A stretch of 5,691 nucleotides of DNA, taken from the NCBI GenBank assembly GCA_964430085.1, contig CAYSES010000026.1, forward strand, positions 1-5,691. Direction: 5' to 3'. Both the position numbers and the translations under genes were made by a program. The notes under the pieces were generated by a model. The model saw nothing but the letters and a program-made list of their open reading frames with translations. It searched no databases and was not told the origin of the DNA. The stretch is from RBG-13-33-26 sp964430085 (GTDB taxonomy: Archaea > Nanobdellota > Nanobdellia > Pacearchaeales > GW2011-AR1). Shown piece by piece: positions 1 through 5,517 of this stretch. Within the stretch, counting starts at the first letter, position 1. The number at the start of each line of letters is the position of its first letter.

Positions 1-1639
1 TAATTTGGTTTTTTATGACTCCTAAATTTGTTTCTGCTTCATCTAAAAGGGAGGGAACAATTTCTGATGCAGGTCCGACATTTATGCTAAAATCCTTTGA
101 TGAAACTTTTCCATCAGAATCCTGAACTGTTACAGTTAGTTTATACTTGCCGATTTCGTCATATGTATGTGTTATCGAATTTGATGTTGTAACCTGGCTT
201 GCTTCTCCTTCAAAATCCCATGTGTATTGTATTATATCTGTGCTGGATTCTACATCTACACTGAAAGTAGTAGGGTATTTTATTGCAGTTGTTGTGGGGG
301 TTATAGATTTTATTGTTGGAACTTCTCCAACAGATATCTCTTTTGAAAATAATTCTGTTCCTTCTAGGTTTACTGAAAAAGTATAATTTCCATATTCGTC
401 AGGAGCATGAAACCCACTTTCATCTAAATATAACCTCTGTGATTCAGAACTTATTTTAGCAGGGGTTTCTTGAACATCATAAAAGTCTCTTGTTTCTGTT
501 GAAATCCCCGATACATATGTGAATAGTGATCCGGAAAGGTGTATCTGCTGATCTACTCCCGAAAATATTTTTATAGGAATCACGCAGCCATCAGAACAAT
601 CATTGTTATACATGGTAGTTATATAATTTTCAATGTATATTTCGGCATTTGTTACAGGACTGTCAGATTTTTTTAATTCATCATCATTTAATGTGAAGTT
701 TATTGATGATGCATATTTTTCAGGACGTGCAAAAATAGCGAAATCATAATCATAAGTCCCATCATAATTACCTGTAAAACCGCATGGATTATTCTGCTCA
801 TAGTTTATTTTGTACTCATCAGCATATGCAGCACTTGTAGTTTTAATACAGACTAAATAATCCCCGCTATTCTTAACAGAAAATCCATAAGGGACGCATC
901 CTATCCTTTGTGTTGTTGCACTCCCCGGTGCAGTCGTCGTGCAAGTTTTACTAGTCCCTACTCCGTCAGTTCTCCTTATACTCATTTCAAATTCAGCATA
1001 TTCACTTCCTTTTACATATGCTCCGATTTCTGCTGCAGGGGTCTTGGAAAGACTTACTGTTTCGCAATATTGAATCTGTGCTATATTAGCTTGGCTTGTT
1101 CCTCCAACAAGTTCCACATAACATCCAAAATTTTCTGCGCCAAAATTACCAGAAGGGGTATAAGCATTCCATTCTGTTTGGCCGTCATTTAATATATCCA
1201 TTGACAAAGGAAATTTTTCTGTTTCGGGATTATTACTAGTTACATTAAAAGATAACTTTGTCACGTCACTTATACTGTTTTCTGTGTTAGGGATTTTAAT
1301 GCCAAATATAACAGACTCATTTTCACCAAGGTCAAATGTTTTTTCTGATTCTCCGTTACTGCCTACATAATTTGAAGTGCATTCACTTGGATTACACATA
1401 TAACTAAATCCAGAATTTGAATCTTTTTTTAACAAATCAATTAAATTTATTTGTTCCATTAATGAACTTTCTAGAACTGAGTTTGATTCTTGATCATGTA
1501 AACTTATGTCCACCCATCCACTTATATTTTGTCCTGGGCCATATGAATTTTTTATTGAATAATTGCTTACGGTTACATCAGCAGAAACTAACCCTATAAT
1601 TAATATTAATCCGAAAACTAATATCACTTCTTTTTTCAT
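1..1639 (-). CDS. Large secreted surface protein with PKD domain (3' end beyond window)
   Basis: The frame is open from the ATG at 1639 to base 1, giving 546 codons with no stop, so the C-terminus is missing. Residues 1-20 form a Sec signal peptide (MKK, then a hydrophobic stretch ending VSA before D21). Residues 21-145 look beta-rich, with a GPGQNISGW segment (34-42) and a C82/C87 pair. Residues 148-300 hold further Cys (C173, C192, C233, C248, C264, C286) and look like a beta-sandwich. A C348/C352 pair follows. Residues about 437-521 are a PKD domain: WDFEG at 474-478, HTYDEIG at 491-497 and a DSDG turn at 507-510. The last 25 residues look helical. N-glycosylation sequons occur at N26, N38, N107, N132, N314 and N418. 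It is probably an exported, disulfide-bonded surface or adhesion protein. I recall similar N-terminal domains in DPANN archaea but cannot name a family. The start is supported by the signal peptide and a TATA box 21 nt upstream. Confidence 0.85.
   Translation of the reverse strand, partial: MKKEVILVFGLILIIGLVSADVTVSNYSIKNSYGPGQNISGWVDISLHDQESNSVLESSLMEQINLIDLLKKDSNSGFSYMCNPSECTSNYVGSNGESEKTFDLGENESVIFGIKIPNTENSISDVTKLSFNVTSNNPETEKFPLSMDILNDGQTEWNAYTPSGNFGAENFGCYVELVGGTSQANIAQIQYCETVSLSKTPAAEIGAYVKGSEYAEFEMSIRRTDGVGTSKTCTTTAPGSATTQRIGCVPYGFSVKNSGDYLVCIKTTSAAYADEYKINYEQNNPCGFTGNYDGTYDYDFAIFARPEKYASSINFTLNDDELKKSDSPVTNAEIYIENYITTMYNNDCSDGCVIPIKIFSGVDQQIHLSGSLFTYVSGISTETRDFYDVQETPAKISSESQRLYLDESGFHAPDEYGNYTFSVNLEGTELFSKEISVGEVPTIKSITPTTTAIKYPTTFSVDVESSTDIIQYTWDFEGEASQVTTSNSITHTYDEIGKYKLTVTVQDSDGKVSSKDFSINVGPASEIVPSLLDEAETNLGVIKNQI
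77..331 (-). other. PKD domain within the large surface protein
   Basis: Residues about 437-521 of the protein starting at 1639 match the PKD (polycystic kidney disease) fold. They show a central YTWDF strand, a THTYDEIGKYKLTVTV segment matching the usual H-x-Y-x-x-x-G-x-Y-x-V-x-V signature, and a DSDGKVSS turn before the last strand. PKD domains are extracellular Ig-like modules common in archaeal surface-layer and adhesion proteins. They usually act as spacers or in protein and carbohydrate contact. Confidence 0.85.
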
Positions 1640-1660
1640 AGGAGAAAATAGGGAATTTAT

Positions 1661-1668
1661 TTTATAAA
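1661..1668 (-). promoter_or_regulatory. TATA box of the PKD surface-protein gene
   Basis: TTTATAAA lies in the 34-bp gap between the stop at 1674 and the ATG at 1639. Exactly 21 nt separate the box from the ATG, so its centre is about 26 nt upstream of the A. This is the normal distance from an archaeal TATA box to the transcription start, which predicts a leaderless mRNA. No Shine-Dalgarno sequence precedes the ATG. The surrounding 13-mer AATGTTTATAAAA is identical to the one before the gene starting at 3266. Confidence 0.7.
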
Positions 1669-1673
1669 CATTC

Positions 1674-3266
1674 TTATTTTTTTAATATTTTTTTCTTGAC
1701 AATTAATGAAAGATAAATCCCTGCAATTGCAATAAGTGATATAATCATCTCATAATAATCAAAAAAAGGAAGTTGAAGTTGTGCGGGGCATGGAATAGTG
1801 CTAGTTCCCCCAGCAATACATTTGTTATATGCGTCTCCAGATTGTTCTCCGTCCCATATTCCTGTCCAACTTACAATCTTGTAACCTGTAGGTGCTTCTT
1901 CACATGCTTTTTCTATACTCTGTGTTATTTTACAACTCCCTAACGAAATTGTATTATTTGATATTAAAAATTCAACTGAAGAACATTTTCCTCCTGAACA
2001 ATAAGTATCTGAAGAACATGTATCCTGATCTCCATCAACACAATCATCAGAAGTGCATCCTTCACCAAAATCACAAATTTCATCACCATTGAAGGAAGGT
2101 TCATCTCCTGATGGGCAAGTTGCTCCTATGTTACAATAATTTTCATCGGATTCTGCATTGTGACAAAGAGTACATCCATAAGCACATCCTTCTTCAGGAG
2201 TTCCACATTCGGTTATCTCTGAATATCCAAATTCACAAGCTGATGTTTCACCATCCCACCTACACATACATTCAATAGACTTATTACTGCAATCCACTAG
2301 GCCTTCCCCGCTGCTTTGCGCGAGGTTACATAAACTGCTGTCACTTTCACATTCTTCCTGGACAGTGTAATCACTGCAGTCTGTTTTTTCTGTACAATAA
2401 TCTGTTTTTTCTGTTTTTGTAACTTTTAATTTTGGATCGCTGCTTGTTATATTCTTTGATGTTCCTTTTATTGTTGCTATAAAATAATAGTCAGGATCTC
2501 CTCCTAAAAGCCCATCATCTTGCCATTCTGCTGTCCAGACCGCAATTGCTTTATCCCCATTGAATGCTACATTTGAAGGATTTGTTATTACAGGATCATC
2601 TTCATCTAGGGGATCCGATTCCCACACTTCAAAAGAAAGACTTGCATCATCACATTGTGGTCCATTTCCAATAACTTCTAATCTGACATTTTGATTTTCT
2701 ATTGCTCTTTCCAGATTCCATGCCGCAGATTCTAAATCGCAGGACAAATGCCCTATTGATTTCCCCCCACAACATATTTTTGTAAGATAACTTCCTTCTC
2801 CGCTATAATTCCCGATATGCGCGTTGGTTGAAGAATACAAAGAGAGAATTCCTAATGGAAAATTTGTAGCGTCTCCTGTCCCGCAGCTTGAAGAAGTACT
2901 AATACATGAAAAATCTTCAAAACAGACTCTTATGGGGTAATTAGATTGAGTCGGGGATTCTGCATGTGCATTTGTACTTGAGGATAATTTTATTATTGTA
3001 TTTGAATTATCTGATTTACAAGTTGTGTTCCCTATTGTTTGCGGTAAGCCACAACATAATACGTAGGGATAAGTTCCTAAATCAGGAAATTCTCCATGAG
3101 CATTGGTAGAAGCTGAGAGCCCCATGATGATATAATTCCCGTCAGCAGCAATGCATGAACTTCTCTGAACTATTTTACAAGTTCCGGAAGAAGCAGAAAC
3201 TCCATATAACAAAAAAATAAAGAATATAAAAGTTAATACTAACTTTATATAAAACCCCTTTTTCAT
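1674..3266 (-). CDS. Cys-rich surface protein with three STNAH repeats and a C-terminal membrane anchor
   Basis: A 530-residue protein of unknown function. Residues 1-25 are a signal peptide (MKKGF, hydrophobic core, VSA before S26). Residues 30-166 hold three tandem repeats, each with an STNAH core (53-57, 97-101, 146-150), a flanking Cys and a closing CC or C. Residues about 193-267 look like a beta-sandwich, including AVWTAEWQDD (242-251) and DPDYYFIATI (258-267). Residues 291-428 contain 20 Cys, with an acidic CDFGEGCTSDDCVDGDQDTC stretch at 398-417 that may bind calcium. The C-terminus has LPFFD (499-503), a membrane helix (about 507-523) and the basic tail KKKILKK. Sequons occur at N80, N153, N272, N328 and N437. 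This architecture predicts an exported, disulfide-rich protein with its C-terminus in the membrane. I recall related STNAH and Cys-rich modules in candidate-phylum proteins but know no function. The TATA geometry supports this start. Confidence 0.9.
   Translation of the reverse strand: MKKGFYIKLVLTFIFFIFLLYGVSASSGTCKIVQRSSCIAADGNYIIMGLSASTNAHGEFPDLGTYPYVLCCGLPQTIGNTTCKSDNSNTIIKLSSSTNAHAESPTQSNYPIRVCFEDFSCISTSSSCGTGDATNFPLGILSLYSSTNAHIGNYSGEGSYLTKICCGGKSIGHLSCDLESAAWNLERAIENQNVRLEVIGNGPQCDDASLSFEVWESDPLDEDDPVITNPSNVAFNGDKAIAVWTAEWQDDGLLGGDPDYYFIATIKGTSKNITSSDPKLKVTKTEKTDYCTEKTDCSDYTVQEECESDSSLCNLAQSSGEGLVDCSNKSIECMCRWDGETSACEFGYSEITECGTPEEGCAYGCTLCHNAESDENYCNIGATCPSGDEPSFNGDEICDFGEGCTSDDCVDGDQDTCSSDTYCSGGKCSSVEFLISNNTISLGSCKITQSIEKACEEAPTGYKIVSWTGIWDGEQSGDAYNKCIAGGTSTIPCPAQLQLPFFDYYEMIISLIAIAGIYLSLIVKKKILKK
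1677..1772 (-). other. C-terminal LPFF motif, membrane helix and basic tail
   Basis: Residues 499-530 of the STNAH protein read as a short conserved-looking motif (LPFFD), a hydrophobic helix of about 17 residues and a lysine-rich end. This three-part layout is shared with archaeosortase (PGF-CTERM) and exosortase (PEP-CTERM) sorting signals, but the motif is LPFF rather than PGF. It may equally be a plain C-terminal anchor with no processing. The membrane segment is clear; the sorting role is inference. Confidence 0.5.
1983..2396 (-). other. 20-cysteine extracellular region
   Basis: Residues 291-428 of the STNAH protein carry 20 cysteines in 138 residues (C291, C297, C306, C313, C326, C333, C335, C344, C354, C361, C365, C368, C378, C384, C398, C404, C409, C417, C423, C428). 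An even number in a secreted protein suggests up to ten disulfides. Residues 398-417 are rich in Asp and Glu with Cys at 398, 404, 409 and 417, resembling the acidic Cys repeats seen in other archaeal and bacterial surface proteins. C365-x-x-C368 could bind metal, but disulfide use is likelier outside the cell. Confidence 0.7.
2769..3179 (-). repeat. Three tandem STNAH protein repeats
   Basis: The region encodes residues 30-166 of the surface protein. Repeat 1 is residues 30-72 (DNA 3051-3179), repeat 2 is 83-115 (2922-3020) and repeat 3 is 121-166 (2769-2906). Each starts at a Cys, has a hydrophobic strand leading into S-x-S/S-S-T-N-A-H, and ends about 15 residues later with an aromatic residue and CC (C71-C72, C165-C166) or a single C (C115). 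The repeats have diverged outside the core, so this is an old protein repeat and not a recent DNA duplication. Confidence 0.8.
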
Positions 3267-3287
3267 TTTTATACAAGGGACTTATGT

Positions 3288-3295
3288 TTTATAAA
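3288..3295 (-). promoter_or_regulatory. TATA box of the STNAH surface-protein gene
   Basis: TTTATAAA lies in the 59-bp gap between the stop at 3326 and the ATG at 3266, with exactly 21 nt between box and ATG. A leaderless transcript is predicted. No Shine-Dalgarno sequence is present. It shares the 13-mer AATGTTTATAAAA with the promoter of the next gene, and a CCCT run follows at nearly the same place in both. Confidence 0.7.
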
Positions 3296-3325
3296 CATTA
3301 TTAAATAAACCTTTTTTTAATTGGA

Positions 3326-4006
3326 TTAAGAAAGAAAATACCAGTATTTGTTTATATTTGGATCATATTTTTGTTCTTTTTGAGTTTCATTTTTTATAAT
3401 CTGTTCTAAATATTCTGTATTATCCTTCCCAACACTTTTTATTTTTGCTTCTGGAATAAGCTTTTCAGAAAGTTCATATATTTGTTCTACTATCGGATTT
3501 GTTTTTGGTACAAATGCGGTTGGACCATTATATACTAATTCTTGACTATTTTTTTCATTGTTTTCTGATTCTTCTGGAACATAATCATACTCTTCTCCAA
3601 CGTTGATAAGCATAGTCTTTTTACTTGTTAATTTTTTTTCTAAATCTGTGACTGTTCCAGTTATTCTTACTTTTCTTGCTTGTTCTAATTTATAATGAAC
3701 TCTCCCATCAAAACTTGTCATAGGGTACGGACTGTAAAAAGAATCGTCTATAACCCCATTATCATCTAGGTCTATATCAACTATGTAGTCTACCATCTCT
3801 TCATCAGTAGTTGGAAGGTTTTTACCAAGTTGTATCGTTATATCTAAGGGAGCACGGCCAAATTCCGGGCTAACTATTAATTCAGCTTCAAAATCTTTTT
3901 GGTTATTTGGTATAGGTAAAGGGCAGCCATATAAGAATAATCCTGCAGTACCAACTAAAAATAGATTTTTAATTCCTTTTTTTATCTTTTTTCCTAATCC
4001 TTTCAT
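3326..4006 (-). CDS. Predicted lipoprotein with PKD-like domain and EF-hand-like loop
   Basis: A 226-residue protein of unknown function. A basic N-terminus (KGLGKKIKKGIKN) leads into a hydrophobic stretch and LYGC at 25-28. This fits a lipobox with C28 as the lipid-bearing residue, although Tyr at -2 is unusual. Residues about 39-136 look like a PKD/Ig-type beta domain: 'FGRAPLDITIQL' (49-60) is typical of the first PKD strands, and 'ITGTVTDLE' to 'INV' (115-136) is the closing pair. Inserted between them is DLDDNGVIDD (79-88), which matches the DxDxNGxxD spacing of calcium-binding EF-hand or dockerin loops. Residues 137-160 are acidic and probably disordered. Residues 170-212 look helical, and the protein ends at WYFLS. 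It is most likely membrane-tethered on the outer face of the cell. No neighbour indicates its partner. The start is supported by the signal sequence and TATA spacing. Confidence 0.85.
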   Translation of the reverse strand: MKGLGKKIKKGIKNLFLVGTAGLFLYGCPLPIPNNQKDFEAELIVSPEFGRAPLDITIQLGKNLPTTDEEMVDYIVDIDLDDNGVIDDSFYSPYPMTSFDGRVHYKLEQARKVRITGTVTDLEKKLTSKKTMLINVGEEYDYVPEESENNEKNSQELVYNGPTAFVPKTNPIVEQIYELSEKLIPEAKIKSVGKDNTEYLEQIIKNETQKEQKYDPNINKYWYFLS

Positions 4007-4027
4007 ATAAAATTAACAAATTTTATC

Positions 4028-4035
4028 TTTATAAA
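4028..4035 (-). promoter_or_regulatory. TATA box of the lipoprotein gene
   Basis: TTTATAAA lies in the 66-bp gap after the rtcB stop, again exactly 21 nt before the ATG at 4006. The purine-rich ACCAAAGA just upstream could serve as the TFB recognition element. A leaderless mRNA is predicted, transcribed separately from rtcB. Confidence 0.7.
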
Positions 4036-4072
4036 TCTTTGGTTTTTGTTACTACGGGCTAGGGAAGAAAAC

Positions 4073-5488
4073 TTATCCTTTAACAACAACCAATGGTTTC
4101 ATTTTTGCAATTTTTTTTGAGATTCCTAGTTCATCAACGACATTTACAACTTCGTCAATATCTTTGTAAGCTTCGGGAGCTTCTTCTGCCAATGACTTCC
4201 AGCTTCCGGCCTTTACTTCAATTCCTTCTTTATTTAATTCTTTTTTGATGTCTTCTCCTCTTAATTCTCTTAATGCCTGACTCCTGCTTTCAACTCTTCC
4301 TGCCCCATGTACAGTTGAACCAAAAGTCATTTCTTCTGCTTTTTTTGTTCCGATTAATAAATATGAAGAAGTTCCCATGCTTCCTGGAATAAGAACAGGC
4401 TGTCCTATTTTTCTGTATATTATAGGAATTTCTTTTCTTCCTGGTCCGAATGCTCTCGTTGCTCCCTTTCTATGTACGCAGACAGTTTGTTTTTTTCCGT
4501 TTATTGTATGTTCTTCAAATTTTGCAATGTTATGACAGACATCATAAACTACGTCTATCTTTATTTCTGGAAAAATCTTTTTCATTTCTTCCCTTACCCA
4601 AAATGTAATTAATTGTTTGTTTGCAAAAGCAAAATTTGCAGCAGCTGACATGGCTTTATAATAATCTTTTCCTAACTTGCTTTTTATTGGTGCATTAATT
4701 AATTCTCTGTCAGGAAGATTTTCAAATCCATATTCTTTTTCCATTAATTGAATATAATCACTTGCAACTTGGTGCCCTAATCCCCTGCTCCCGCAATGAA
4801 CCATTATTGTAACTTGGTCTTTTTTTATTCCCAATTCTTTTGCAATTTTTTCATCAAATATTTGATCAACATATTGAACTTCTAAAAAATGATTGCCTGC
4901 TCCGAGGGTTCCTAATTGTCCGATTCCTCTTTTTATTGCTCTATCACTTACTTTTGAAACATCAGCTTCTTTCATGCATCCTTCCTCTTCCATGTGGAGA
5001 TAATCTTCTTTTACTCCAAAGCCCTTTTCAACAATATACCTTGCTCCGCCCTCTAAAACTTTATTTAATTCATTTTTTGTAATGTTAAAATTGCTTCCTC
5101 TTCCTACTCCCGAAGGAATTTTTTTATATAAAAAATCAACAACTTCTTTTTGTTTTTTTAGAACATCTTTTTTTGTCAGATTTGTTTTTAATAATCTTAC
5201 CGAACAGTTAATATCATATCCGACTCCACCCGGAGAAATTATTCCTTTATCCATATCAAAGGCAGCAACTCCGCCAATAGGAAATCCATATCCCTGATGT
5301 GCATCGGGCAAAGCTATGGCGTATTTTAAAATTCCTGGAAGCATGGCAACGTTTTTTATTTGCTCAAGTGTTTTGTCTTTCTTTATATTGCTTAAGATTA
5401 TTCCCCCTGCAAATATTCTTGCAGGAACATTCATTTTTCCTTCTTTAGGGATTTCATAAATATTTTTTGAAATCTTGTTTAATTCCAT
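4073..5488 (-). CDS. rtcB: tRNA-splicing RNA ligase RtcB
   Basis: RtcB joins RNA 2',3'-cyclic phosphate (via 3'-phosphate) ends to 5'-OH ends using GTP and Mn2+. In archaea it seals tRNA exons after intron removal, usually helped by archease, which is not in this window. The 471 residues align with the length of the Pyrococcus horikoshii enzyme (about 481). All key residues are present: the metal-binding D92 and C95 in GGVGYDINC, H200 in GAGNHFLEV, H231 in VHCGSRGLGH, H319 in YDVCHN, and the guanylated H394 in STVHGAGR. The substrate and GTP loops HRKGATRAFGPG (339-350) and GSMGTSSYLL (369-378) are intact, and the protein ends KPLVVVKG as expected. No intein interrupts it. The first ATG fits the family N-terminus (a short strand, then EIPKEGKMNVPARIFA). 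It is cytoplasmic and should be fully active. Confidence 0.98.
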   Translation of the reverse strand: MELNKISKNIYEIPKEGKMNVPARIFAGGIILSNIKKDKTLEQIKNVAMLPGILKYAIALPDAHQGYGFPIGGVAAFDMDKGIISPGGVGYDINCSVRLLKTNLTKKDVLKKQKEVVDFLYKKIPSGVGRGSNFNITKNELNKVLEGGARYIVEKGFGVKEDYLHMEEEGCMKEADVSKVSDRAIKRGIGQLGTLGAGNHFLEVQYVDQIFDEKIAKELGIKKDQVTIMVHCGSRGLGHQVASDYIQLMEKEYGFENLPDRELINAPIKSKLGKDYYKAMSAAANFAFANKQLITFWVREEMKKIFPEIKIDVVYDVCHNIAKFEEHTINGKKQTVCVHRKGATRAFGPGRKEIPIIYRKIGQPVLIPGSMGTSSYLLIGTKKAEEMTFGSTVHGAGRVESRSQALRELRGEDIKKELNKEGIEVKAGSWKSLAEEAPEAYKDIDEVVNVVDELGISKKIAKMKPLVVVKG

Positions 5489-5509
5489 AATTAGTGTAAG
5501 AAGTTAAAG

Positions 5510-5517
5510 ATTTTAAA
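5510..5517 (-). promoter_or_regulatory. TATA-like box of rtcB
   Basis: TTTAAAAT on the minus strand (in context CTTTAAAATC) sits exactly 21 nt before the rtcB ATG at 5488. It departs from the TTTATAAA used by the other three genes but keeps the same spacing, so a leaderless or near-leaderless rtcB mRNA is likely. There is no Shine-Dalgarno sequence before the ATG. Confidence 0.5.

Noticed and set aside
147..386. Plus-strand open frame of 79 codons
   Set aside because: It lies wholly opposite the PKD surface-protein gene, whose minus-strand frame is open for 546 codons with a clear domain; this is a shadow.
908..1192. Plus-strand open frame of 94 codons rich in Cys, Ser and Phe
   Set aside because: Antisense shadow of the same surface-protein gene, with low-complexity composition and no promoter spacing.
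3267..4072. Intrinsic terminators in the gaps after rtcB and after the lipoprotein gene
   Set aside because: Neither gap has a T5 run on the minus strand immediately after the stop, nor a stable hairpin, so I could not place a terminator despite the separate promoters.
4840..5297. Two plus-strand frames opposite rtcB, rich in Leu and Phe
   Set aside because: Antisense to conserved RtcB coding sequence; their composition reflects the complement of Lys- and Glu-rich codons.
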